A model generated the notes under the pieces. The model worked only from the letters and a program-made list of their open reading frames with translations. It did not search any database and was not told the origin of the DNA. The position numbers and the translations under genes were made by a program. 64,000 nt of DNA from Rhyzopertha dominica (lineage: Eukaryota; Arthropoda; Insecta; Coleoptera; Bostrichidae), in contig QCXZ01000137.1 of NCBI GenBank assembly GCA_025024175.1, forward strand, positions 67,084,680 through 67,148,679, read 5' to 3'. The first letter of the stretch is position 1. Each line of letters begins with the position of its first letter. This document shows, in pieces, positions 1-11,449 of this stretch.

Positions 1-1780
1 AATGAAGCAGCCTAACAACTTTAACAGGGAAGACGGCTATCGCTTGAGCAGAATTTGGAAGACAATATACACGTAACCAGCCAAAGGGAACAGCTACTAT
101 ATAAGTCACGACAATGAATGATTTCACCAGAGTCCTTCTGAAGAAGCCGACGATCGGCGAAACGACAAGAGCAAATTACACGACTACGGTATCAAACATA
201 AAACTTTCTACGATGAACAACAGCCGTGAAAGCTTGCATTCTAAAGTGATTATTATTATTATTATTAGTTTTGACTATAAACACTTATTTCAAATTATAT
301 CAAGAAGAACCTTAGTTTCTCTAATAAACTGTTCATTTGTTTATGGAATTTAGTTTAAAAATCATCTAAGAATGCCATATTTAATATGACCACCCTCATT
401 AAATTAAAATGCACTGAAAGTAATGTCTTATACAACGCGTGTATCCACGAGTTCGGATGAGCACTCTAATTTAGCAGCCTTTCTTACCTAGTATTAAACA
501 GCATAAACGTGCTTTCTAAAAAAAGAACTCTTCAAACTATAGAAATCCCTGTTTTCCAGTAAAAAAACAAAACACAAAGATTAAACGCGCTGTAAACGTC
601 AAAGCGTCATTTGCCTTTGTAATACAAGAACACAGCTGTAGTTTCGACAAGGTAGAAGTTTTACTGAACCTGCGAGGAGCTTTTAATGAGTCGCAGTTGA
701 AGCTTTTGACACTTTTCGCATTTTCCCGTCTCACCTAACAAGCGCTTTACGGTGAAGCGAAGCAGGCGGCAGACGTTTTAGATAAATTTTACATGCACAA
801 CTTTAAAATTATAAACAAGCGCACGCTACGAAACTAATCAATTTCACCGCCGTTTCATTTCAGGGTCAATGGTTATGGCTCATTCCCTTTCAGTTTCATG
901 AGCGCTATATTGACCGAAAGAATTGCCGGAGTATACGAAGTTTCGTGAAAGATTGTCTAGGGACGCATAACCTTATGCGAAATTGGTAAAGCAAGCGACG
1001 CGACGGTCGTAATTATTTGTTGGCCCGCTTCCGTTGGTGTGCATATGCGCCATAACATTGAATGATCGAGCTTTGTTGGCATAAAATCGAAAGAACTATG
1101 CTTGGTGGTGCAATAAATATGAGCAACGGGGGGCATTATGGAAAGGGCTTTGATACTAACGCGTAAAAAGAAACTTAAAAAGTTTCCAGCTCTTTCTGTT
1201 AGAATGCGCTTTTGCTTGGAATGTGTTTTAGACCTTTTGTTGTTTCACCAATCTGCTGAATGTAGGTAATGTATAGTAAATAAGTATCATTGTTAGTAGG
1301 TTTATGTAGGAGGTGAAGTTGAGAATTAAATGCGTAGTGCAACAGACAAGATAAATTTTACCAATCCTTCAGCCCTATTAATTTTACTATAGATAAAAGC
1401 TTTTTAATAAGTTTTACTATTTTAACCCCAGAAGCGACGTTTGCTGATTGTTATACTTGCAAGCAACAATCTATGAGATTCATTATACGANCAGCCGATT
1501 ACCGCTNACAATGGTTTACAAGTATTNCCTGGAGCTGTCATAAATAACAGACGGGTTCGGCACGTTCCACTGTTTTGCAGCGAAATAGGCCGTATCCAAA
1601 AATTGTGTTTAGGCTTTTTTAGATTTTTTTTCTCCGTACACATAAATTGATGTGCATTAGTTGGTATTATTATTTGAACTACAAATATTTCTCATCTAAT
1701 AGCTTTTAATGTATGACTAAATCGTATTCTTTCCTAATTTAATGAGTAATATCTATTTTTATAGCGGCAGTCCATACTTT
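1..1780. other. no recognisable gene
   Basis: No open frame here looks like a known protein. A short (TTA)n microsatellite lies near 249-268. Three single ambiguous bases (1491, 1507, 1527) interrupt the stretch. I see no tRNA, rRNA or clear element ends. Confidence 0.5.
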
Positions 1781-1833
1781 CTAATTTTTGATCGCGGTGT
1801 TCAATCGTCCTCTGCCCAAAACCAAGCAGCGTC

Positions 1834-2372
1834 ATGGTAATGGACAACGCTAATTACCATTCGGAGCAACAAGATAAAATTCCAAATACAACAACTAATA
1901 AGGCAACCATTCAAGATTTTTTAAGAAAAGAACATTTATATTTCGAACAGGACTACACAAAAAAAAACAATTATTGGAAGTGCTTGACACAAAAAAATTT
2001 TCGAAGAAATTTATAATTGACATTCTCGCTTCTGAATGTGGACACACCATTCTACGATTACCCCCATATCATTGCACTTTCAACCCCATTGAAATGATAT
2101 GGGGGCAGTTGATACAAAGAATTCGAAGAGGAAACACCGGTGGAAAATTTAGCAATGAAATGCTACTAAAAATTAGACACGAAGCTGAAATAACATATGT
2201 CGATGCATGGAGAAATTCAGTGCGGCATGTACTGAATATTGAAAATCGGTACAGAGCGAATCATGTACAAGAATTAATAATAGATGTTAACCGTGATTTT
2301 AGCAGTGAAAGTGATAGTGAGTATTTTTTTTCAGTTTGTGACTCCTGTAATGTGCTTATTAACAAGCTGTAA
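1834..2372 (+). pseudogene. DDE transposase C-terminal fragment, frameshifted
   Basis: This is the end of a DDE-type endonuclease of the Tc1/mariner (DDE_3) superfamily. The first frame (1834-2016) begins VMDNANYHS, which carries the second catalytic Asp in this family. The second frame (from about 1974) has GHTILRLPPYHCTFNPIEMIWGQL, split here as GHTILRLPPYHC and FNPIEMIWGQL, with the last catalytic acid in NPIE. The two parts are out of frame, with the break most easily placed in the A-run at about 1959-1968. The N-terminal half is not visible upstream. It is a decayed transposase copy. The family match is by motif only. Confidence 0.72.
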
Positions 2373-2926
2373 TGAACATAATCGATACCGTGTACAAATT
2401 TTATTGTGCATTATTGTACACTCTTTTCTAACAAATGTAAATAATTTTCTATTTCTAATTTGTATAAATTCGTTATGACACGCAAAGGCTTTTATTTTAT
2501 ACATCGGAAAATTTAAACCCAATAAAGTATCACATAAAAATAAATCGTGGGTCGCGCCAGTTATCATCAGGTCTGCATTAAATAAAATTTGTTATAAAAG
2601 CTTCTGTTTTATTGATTGCTAAATTATCACAACTAAAAAATTTCAAAAATTTATAGTGGAAACGTTAAAATTTTAGCCAACAAGATTTTTTTGAAGATTT
2701 AGGAACTTTGAAGCGTTCCAATAATTCCAATAGTTTAGGACGGCCTTAGGTTGTAAAAACCCTCATTTACAATACAATAGTTTACGACGACCGAATATCA
2801 AGCTGTAAAACCCTCTGCATAAGTCAGTCTCATAGATCGTTGCTTGATACTTTACGTAAGTACCTAAGTTTGGAAGTAAATGCGCTGAAAATCTTTTAGT
2901 ACGTCTACGATGTTCAAAATAAGTAA
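2373..2926. other. no recognisable gene
   Basis: AT-rich DNA between the transposase remnant and the LTR element. No coding or repeat structure recognised, apart from GTAA at 2923-2926, which is the left target-site copy of the adjacent element. Confidence 0.4.
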
Positions 2927-3812
2927 TGAAAAACATAGAAAAACTAATGCGGGAATAATCAAGAAAAACTTACATTATCGCCGCCTTCATCCGTGGGTCA
3001 TAACAATGCGGTCACTCCGGTGGACAGACAAGGCGGTTTCACATACGCGCGGGAGATGCAAAAACAAAACATAAGTTACTCATCCGTTAAACTCAAACAG
3101 ATACATTTAAGACTCACAGAGGGGTTTTCACCCCAGGGCATCATCCTTGTCCTGTCTATGGCTTCATCCCTGAGATTACATCATTAGTCAATGGTGGTTA
3201 TGAATTCCTTGTTAGTTTTCTCTCTTCAACAACTAGCTAGTGTCAACCTGAAATAGTAGAGGCTTCCCCGAACGCTCACCCTAAGGCCTATAGGGTCGCA
3301 TTCCAATAGCCCGGATCGGGGGCACCTAATAAGGCTACCCTCTCCACCAGAACTATGTCATTCGAGATATCCTGCATTACCCCCCGGAATGCAGGTCCTC
3401 CACTCGAAGGAACCACAGCTGTTAACCGGGCACTCTGCTCTAGGGGTTTCAAACTGCCTGAGGCACATCATGGCCAAAGACCTTACTCTCTCTGCCTGAG
3501 GCACAACATGGCCAAAGACCTTACTCTCTCTGCCTGAGGCACAACATGGCCAAAGACCTCGCTCTCACTGAGCCATAATCAAGAATATTTCTCTCTGTCA
3601 AAAATGACACATCCATACTCATTGCCTACTTTTGCATCTCCTCGCGACTCTGATATTTCTCGCCAAAACAATTAATCGCATGCATACGCATTCGCTTAGA
3701 TTTTAGTATTTATCTTATTAACAGCGATTCTAAACATAGCAAGAAATTAATAAACGCACAAAAACACCTTTTATTTTAATAATAACGTAGATACAAAAAT
3801 AGACATTTAACA
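2927..3812. repeat. left LTR (886 bp)
   Basis: Begins TGAAAAACATAG and ends GACATTTAACA. It contains three tandem 38-bp units at 3455-3568 (TGCCTGAGGCACAACATGG...) and an AATAAA near its right end, compatible with an R-region poly(A) signal if the element reads on the plus strand. Short open frames inside it are identical in both LTRs and have no recognisable product. Confidence 0.85.
3455..3568. repeat. 38-bp tandem repeat x3 inside LTR
   Basis: Units start at 3455, 3493 and 3531, each beginning TGCCTGAGGCAC and containing ATGGCCAAAGACCT. The third unit diverges at its end. The same array is at 8871-8984 in the right LTR. Confidence 0.9.
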
Positions 3813-4310
3813 TTCGGCCAACCTAACAGGGTCGTGTCCTCGCGACATAATTATTCGATATGTCTACTTGATTGGGATAAATTAGACAATGGCACTTCAT
3901 CTGAGCCACTGTCCTCATCGATGGTATCTGTTGTAATAAATGGATTTGATAATAATAAATAGATTTTATTAAAACAAGAGCAGATACTGAGAGTAATACA
4001 TGATCAATAAAGGCAAAGTCTAGCAGAAGCTATTCTACTTAACCTTCGAAATGAAACTTAAACTATGTTTATTATGGTATAATTTATGAATACCCCTATT
4101 GTTAATTGATTATGCGTCTTACGCTTCAGTTATTATTATCAACAGGTGTCTTATCTCCTTAGGTTAGCCTTCATGTGTGGTCTTTGGGGATAGTAAGCTA
4201 TTGCTTGAAACCTCATCGAGTCCGAACGAACGAAGTAAGTCATGGTCATCATGAAATCTGACGATCGAAAAATAACTGTCTTAGTTTAAATTTAAATTTG
4301 TTAATATTTA

Positions 4311-7010
4311 GTTTTTTTTTTTTTAAAACTCCCTCGAAAGGGTGAGCCTTACAGCTTTACAGCCTTACCGCCTTACAGCGTTGTATGTGAATACTTAGCT
4401 TTATTTCGTGTATCACGTGAGTGCGTAGTTGAATGAGGAGCAAGCTTAGACCTCAAGTTATCACATGCATGAGGAGAATTTAGTAAAGCTTGGACGAAAC
4501 AACTCAAATGAAGATTCCAGCAGTAATTTATGCGTAGCCGATTCAAAGAGTTAATTCTGTAAGATACGTGGTCCCCGCGTTGCAAGCCAAAAAATAGGCG
4601 ACACCATGCATTCTAAACATTCTGAATCCTGTTTCTATCAACCGAATCCAAACAGGGGTAATATAAAAATTGAAACAATTAAAGAGGACGAGAACGAGTA
4701 AATCACATAATTGCCTTTTCAAATTAACGGTAAAAAATGTCTACAAGCTTAAAATAACTTAGGGTTAAAAATGATTTTTGTATTAACTTAGTTACATGCA
4801 GCTTAAACCGGTTCTGAGTGTCCATAATGAGATCAAAGTATGATCAACAACATTTAATCTTATGCCATCTATAAAAATATTGAAATATTATTTAAGAAAT
4901 TTCGGACTACTTTTATTACCAAAGACCATCAGCTACGACTTAGACAAATTCAATTGAAGGCCATGTTCAGCAGACAATTTTCTTAATTTTTCAAGTTCTT
5001 TGTTCAGAATTTTGTCCGCCCTTGCGAAATCATGCTTATCGAAACTAAAATACAACTGTGTATAGTCGGCGTAAGTTATTACTTTACAATGAAGAACTGA
5101 GCTCGCTATATCAGACGTACATATTATGAAAAGCAGAGATCCTAATGTGGAGCCTTGCAGAACACCAGATCTAACGGACAATTCAGAGGAGACACTATAT
5201 TTATTTTACCACTTGGGTTCTATTGCTCAAATAAGATCCAACAAACTGTACCTACAAACTGCTGAAACCGTAAGACTTTAATTTGGGACATAACAGACCA
5301 TGATTAATAGTATCGAGCGCTTTCAAAAAATCGAGTAAAACCAAAGCACTGAGTAAACCTTATCATAAGCTGCAATAAAATCATCCAACTAGTGCAGTAG
5401 GAGTGCTTCGACCGCGCTTGAATCCGCACTGAGCATCGGAATTATTTTCCAAGAAAAGACAGTCAAATATCTGTTCGTAGACTAGAGATTCAAACAGTTT
5501 TGAAGCTGCAGGTAAGATGCTAATCAAACGTAAATCCGACTAGTTTTCAGGGTTAGACTTTTTAAGTAGGAGGTATTGCGATGACTTTCTTCCACATTGT
5601 AGGGAAATAAGCTTTTTCCATACAACAATAATTGAAGACGTGTAATAGGTATAAATCAATAATGGAACTACATAAGTGCAACATTTTCAACGATATGTTG
5701 TTTGTGCCACAATTATCTTTTTTTTACGTTAAAGACTGCGGAATGTACCTCTTCTAAAGTAACCATTCTTAAAGAAAATTCTTGTAGGGATGGGAATCTA
5801 GCATTCTCACAATATTGCATTCTATGATTAGAGACGAGATCATTTTTTTTTTAACTGGAAAATATGTGCATTAATAGAATTGCTATTAGACAGATTAGAA
5901 GGTAGTTCAGATCTCACTTTGATAGTACCAATGTTTAATTTGCGCAGAGCCAACCAAATAGTATGTATATCTCAACTAGAAGCAACTGAACCTATGTAAT
6001 GACTTTTTTCCATCCTAACAGAGTTCATAGTCAAGTTCCTCAACATCTTGTATACAGCAAAATTTTCAGTAAGTTTACTTCGTTTGTATTTACGGAAGGA
6101 TGCATCACGTTTACTCATGAGACATTTGAGTTCAGGACAACACAACATTGCATTGGGCTTTGTTACTCTAGACGTTACCACCAGGGCATGCCGATAAAAA
6201 AGAGAAATAATTAGGGTGTTGAAATTTTCAAGTTTCTTATCAATATTGGTTTCACGTATCACATCTGTCCATTCAATAGATTCCAAATTTTTTGAAACTC
6301 ACTGACATCAAAGCGTCTGAAAGATCTACACATAAGTAACATATTTGGGCTCACATTTAATCTTAGGTGCACTAAATTCACAAGAAACCAGTCTGTGGTC
6401 AGAGATATCGTCACAGTTCTTCGAACCGTATCTTGTAACATTCAGAAAATGGAATACGAATAAAGAATCAATCAGTAAGCTTGAGTTACCAGTCACTATA
6501 GTCCATTCATCCAAGCCTTGCACCAAGTTTTACGTCTCTAAATGTGCACTCATATGGTTAGAAATATTTAAGAAATTAATGTTGAAATCACCCAGACAGA
6601 CAAATTAATCATACATACCGCAAACAAAACCAAATATATTATCAAGGGTTTCAACAAAATTGCCCAAGTTGGAGTTAGGCGGACGATAGCATACGCCGAA
6701 TGCATAATTTACAGTCCCTACGCGGATGCTAAAAAACAAACAATCAAGAAAAGTATTAATCTCGAAATCGAACTCTATTAACGAGTTACAAAAAGTCGAC
6801 TTGATATATGCCGCCACTTCGACCCTCAGCACGATGCGTATAACGAAGTTTGTAACCAGGTATTGCTCAAATAGATAGATCTACATTATTAGACAACCAT
6901 GTCTCGCGCCAACCATAACAACATCATGGTTTGCCCTTTGAACTAAATTGATACAGTCTTGAAAATGTGCTAAGAGCGATCCTACATTAAGATGCACAAC
7001 CTTCATAAAA
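4311..7010 (-). mobile_element. decayed jockey-like non-LTR retrotransposon
   Basis: Reading the minus strand from about 7007, the order is that of a non-LTR ORF2. An endonuclease start (HLNVGSLLAHF) is followed by VCYRPPNSNLG (about 6700) and SDHRLVSC (about 6400). A linker follows with RVTKPNAMLCCPEL and KYKRSKLTENF (6000-6200). Then comes the reverse transcriptase with SGVLQGSTLGSLLF and YADYTQLYF (4933-5181), and a C-terminal segment with HSRDTRNKAKYSH (4373-4585). A T-run at about 4311-4324 on the plus strand fits a poly(A) tail. In the catalytic motif the expected YADD reads YADY. Many frameshifts and stops break it. It lies inside the younger LTR element. Confidence 0.82.
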
Positions 7011-7918
7011 AATATAAGCTAAAGTAATACACAATACAGGATATCTATTACCTCTAAATAACAACAAATACAACCTGACTTAATTAAATTAAATTGTATT
7101 GAAGTATATTTAATTGCTAAATTAAAGAAAAGCAAAATTAATACTTAACCACCGGTGGTAGCTTCCGGAAAAGCATTACATTTTACGGTAGCAACAAATC
7201 CGCGACATACATAATAAAAAGATAACGTTGCCAATTAACTGCTACCAATACTGTTCTGTATATTGACTATATCGTCAACAGAATTTACAGAGTATTTACG
7301 ACCATTTACTATTACTTTGACTTAACCTTGTTAAGTCCATACGTTACAAGTGTTAAAGTAATGTTTGAATGTCACGTCAACAGATAAACTGTAGATAATT
7401 TACTTGTATGATTAATAAAATAGTAAATTAAGCATCAAAGAAAAGCTTTTCTTACGTGAAAAACCTTAATAACAAGCACCAAATTCAGAGCTGCAGAGTT
7501 GTGGTAATTCTAGACGCTTCCTGGCGAGATCTTCTTTTATGGAAATATTGGTTCCTCTCAACAACTTCTTGTAGCGGAATATGAGCTGCCTATCCTTCCT
7601 TGAGCAGAATCTGACGATTCTAGATCGATCCAGTATTCACACTTACCACCCGATAACAGTCATCTATGGCTTCAAAATACAAATTTAAATCACATAAACT
7701 GGGCACTTAAAACACAAATAACCGGAGCATCGCTGGATCACGTCTACTCGCTGTGCATTACCTTATCTTTAAATAGAAAATAAGAAATGTACTTGGTTGA
7801 TTCTCACCGCAAGATTTCAGAAAGGTCAACAGCGCTTCGGCGTTTGATAATTACTCGATCGGGCAACTGCCTGTATGATGTTATCACAAAATGTTATTAC
7901 ACATCAAGAAATGAAGGA

Positions 7919-7950
7919 AAATGATGGTGATGATGATGATGTTGATGATG
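7919..7950. repeat. (GAT)n-like microsatellite
   Basis: ATGATGGTGATGATGATGATG with interruptions. Simple-sequence DNA in the interior of the LTR element. Confidence 0.75.
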
Positions 7951-8101
7951 GGTACCCATATGTGCATGAACATGAAGAATATGCAAAACATGTATGATGG
8001 AGGTATTAGATCTACCAATAATCACGCAAAAGAGATCTTGTTAAGGCCAAGAACTTTGCTGAATAAACGTCTTTTGCACAAAAACTGTAAGCCGCCGCTT
8101 A

Positions 8102-8330
8102 ACCACTAATTATAATTACGACAAACAATAATTTGTAAAACCACTGCGCGGCGATAAAACGTGCTTAAAACTTTTGAAGACGTTGTTCATCTGACCGAAT
8201 CAGTGAATCTATTGTTTGACCACCATTTATAATTACGACAAACTATAATTTGTCAAACCACTGCGCTGCGATAAAACATGCTTAAACTTTTTGATTTCAT
8301 CTCACCGAATCTGTGAACCGATTGTTTGAC
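8102..8330. repeat. imperfect tandem duplication, about 110-120 bp x2
   Basis: Two adjacent similar units, 8102-8220 and 8222-8330. Both contain TATAATTACGACAAAC near the start, CCACTGCGC in the middle and GATTGTTTGACC or ATTGTTTGACC at the end. They sit just left of the right LTR, where a 3' untranslated or packaging region of the element might be. No coding sense. Confidence 0.82.
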
Positions 8331-8342
8331 CCCACACCTGAA

Positions 8343-9228
8343 TGAAAAACATAGAAAAACTAATGCGGGAATAATCAAGAAAAACTTACATTATCGCCGC
8401 CTTCATCCGTGGGTCATAACAATGCGGTCACTCCGGTGGACAGACAAGGCGGTTTCACATACGCGCGGGAGATGCAAAAACAAAACATAAGTTACTCATC
8501 CGTTAAACTCAAACAGATACATTTAAGACTCACAGAGGGGTTTTCACCCCAGGGCATCATCCTTGTCCTGTCTATGGCTTCATCCCTGAGATTACATCAT
8601 TAGTCAATGGTGGTTATGAATTCCTTGTTAGTTTTCTCTCTTCAACAACTAGCTAGTGTCAACCTGAAATAGTAGAGGCTTCCCCGAACGCTCACCCTAA
8701 GGCCTATAGGGTCGCATTCCAATAGCCCGGATCGGGGGCACCTAATAAGGCTACCCTCTCCACCAGAACTATGTCATTCGAGATATCCTGCATTACCCCC
8801 CGGAATGCAGGTCCTCCACTCGAAGGAACCACAGCTGTTAACCGGGCACTCTGCTCTAGGGGTTTCAAACTGCCTGAGGCACATCATGGCCAAAGACCTT
8901 ACTCTCTCTGCCTGAGGCACAACATGGCCAAAGACCTTACTCTCTCTGCCTGAGGCACAACATGGCCAAAGACCTCGCTCTCACTGAGCCATAATCAAGA
9001 ATATTTCTCTCTGTCAAAAATGACACATCCATACTCATTGCCTACTTTTGCATCTCCTCGCGACTCTGATATTTCTCGCCAAAACAATTAATCGCATGCA
9101 TACGCATTCGCTTAGATTTTAGTATTTATCTTATTAACAGCGATTCTAAACATAGCAAGAAATTAATAAACGCACAAAAACACCTTTTATTTTAATAATA
9201 ACGTAGATACAAAAATAGACATTTAACA
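8343..9228. repeat. right LTR (886 bp)
   Basis: Same length as and apparently identical to 2927-3812, offset by 5416 bp. It is directly followed by GTAA (9229-9232), the right target-site copy. Confidence 0.85.
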
Positions 9229-9232
9229 GTAA

Positions 9233-11440
9233 GTACGTTTTTCTGGTTTTATTTATTACCCAATATTTAGATAGCGATAAAAGTATGAGACTCATTAATC
9301 AAAAAACACGCTTAGGAACACCTTCTCGGTAGACTATATTATTCAAGAGCTTAAACTATCACTGTGCATTGTTCAGAAATTGGACTGAGTATTTTAACAA
9401 GATCTACAAGAACATTTCTCCATTTGCAATTAGACTTCTAAGTCTTTGCCTTCTTTCGTTTCGCACACCTTAAAATGGGTAATGGGAAATCAAACAACTT
9501 GTCAAGTGCAGGGAATGCTTCAATATTTTGTTTTTTAATCAGATGAATAATAAATTTGTTATCAAATGTAAAACCATGTTACAGTGTTTAGTAGATACCT
9601 AGACGCCAAAACAGTTTTTACTATATAAAGCAAATTCTGAAGGCTGATTGAAACCCTTTTTCATGTTCACGTAGGCTTTTGCTATTTATTCTTTAGCCCA
9701 TTTCGGACAATGGATTACTGCTTAATTACACTTGACACTACGTCGAAAAAAAGCAAGCTACAATTAGGAAAGAATAATTTTCATTAATTCGTAAGTATAT
9801 ACTTATGAAACAAAATGTGGACAATTATACAAACGTTTTGAGTATGAAACAACAACATTACGGTGTGCACAATATGCGTTTTCTTTATGTTGTTAAAGAT
9901 AACAACACCCGTATGCGTATAAAAAATAGCATAACTAGATCTTTCGATGCAGGAACCCGATCTGTGTTGTTTGATATTAACGACATTGAATTTATCCAGG
10001 TTGTTATTGTTCTTCACTCTGTCGAAATCGAGGTTCCCAGTTTGTCAGATATANTTTCAATATTTAAACGGAGCAAGAGTATTATAAGTCTTAAAAACCA
10101 ATCACACAATCATAAAAAATAAAGCCAATTTCTTAACGAAACCCATATAATTTAAAAAGATTACGTAGTCGTTGCACTTCAGCATTTGTAGGACAAGATG
10201 ATCTTTCTCGCAAATAGTCGTCAATTTCCTCTAAAAACTAATAATTTTCTTTGTCAAGCAATAAACTCACCACCCACTTCTTTTTTCCTTGCGCACGTGG
10301 CATGCTCACAGATTCTGGTGTACATGATCATGAATAATAATGGCGCAAGCATTTGTAAATGTTTGGTCTTCCCGGTCGAGGTCGGGCGTTCTTAAAAAGT
10401 CGCCCCCGAAGAAGTAGGCTGCGCTTCAGTCAAAGTGAAATTTCGATCGCAACTGTTTTAAATCGATAGCACTCGGCGAGTTACCGCAAATAAACTTCCT
10501 TGGTTTGAAACTGCAATGCGCCACGTTTCTAATGAATTCGTGGCTGTTGACTCTACATTCCAGCAAAATGCAAGGTACTTCGTAAATGATTCCATTCTAT
10601 TCAATTTTGAGACCCTCCAGTTTTGGAATGTTAATTATCTTGAGCTACTGTAATGAGCTGATTAGGAAACAAATGACATTGCTATAGTGTTAGTAGTTGT
10701 TTGATGTACTAGTAGTTTCCGAATCTTTGCAATTTTGAAATGTTTAAGCAGAATTACCGGTTTCTTCAAAAGCTTTTGAGACGTTGAAATCTGATTGTGT
10801 ACTAACAAATACGGTTTTATGTCAACTTCTACAGGATAGTGATTTGATAGTTACTTCACAAATAGAACTGAGTTTGAATCGGTGATAAGATCTTATAACC
10901 TGGAACTTTAAAGACAAGTCATAAGTTCGTCAGCGATGTGTCGTGACGCTATTGTGTATATTAAAGTAAATATTAAGCTTTTATGGATTCATAGGTGCTT
11001 AGTTAATACAGCTATACTTTGAATAAATTCAATAAATTAAATGCGTTTTTGTTTTTTAAAAATGCTCGGACACTTCGTTTAAAATTTTAAGTAGCTTATT
11101 TTTCATATTTGAAATATATGTGTACAATGTGTTTTAAATTTGAAGTATGATTTAATTGATTCACCTTAATGCTTTTACTTCAACAAATGGCCAAACTGTT
11201 GTCCGTTAACCATCTGGCATTACTATTAACATAACTGAAACTCGTTTTGAATATGTTTGATTACTTCAGCGAAATTAACCTAATCCCATTCGTCCTTAAA
11301 CTTCCTCAACGCCCATTTAGCGTATCTTTGTTAACACTCGGAAGAAGGCCTTACGCCAGCTTCGTATAATTGGTTTAACTCCACGTACGTTGATAAAGAT
11401 GGATGTAACAAGTAAATGGCAACTGCATTCTAGAAAACCA
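9233..11440. other. no recognisable gene
   Basis: A 105-codon open frame at 9805-10122 (plus) has no family resemblance I can name and contains an N at 10054. I regard it as a chance frame. No RNA gene or clear repeat ends recognised. Confidence 0.4.
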
Positions 11441-11449
11441 TATTACATC

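Larger units (their letters stand above)
2927..9228. mobile_element. LTR retrotransposon with identical LTRs and no gag-pol
   Basis: Two 886-bp direct repeats (2927-3812 and 8343-9228) start TGAAAAAC and end TTTAACA, so they have the TG...CA ends of LTRs. They look identical base for base. The 4 bp before the left copy (GTAA, 2923-2926) recur directly after the right copy (9229-9232), as expected for a target-site duplication and consistent with gypsy-type integration. The 4.5-kb interior has no gag, protease, reverse transcriptase or integrase of its own. It instead carries an older minus-strand jockey-like element and a tandem duplication. The sequence after the left LTR (TTCGGCCAACCTAACAGG) is a weak candidate primer-binding site like the tRNA-Arg type. 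No clear polypurine tract precedes the right LTR, so orientation is uncertain. Best read as a non-autonomous (LARD-like) element. Confidence 0.8.

Noticed and set aside
2993..3537. Two open frames (64 and 60 codons) repeated identically at 8409-8953
   Set aside because: They lie in the LTRs. Identity reflects the LTR duplication, and neither looks like a protein.
9805..10122. 105-codon frame on the plus strand
   Set aside because: No domain resemblance, an ambiguous base inside, and AT-rich chance composition; another frame is open on the opposite strand.
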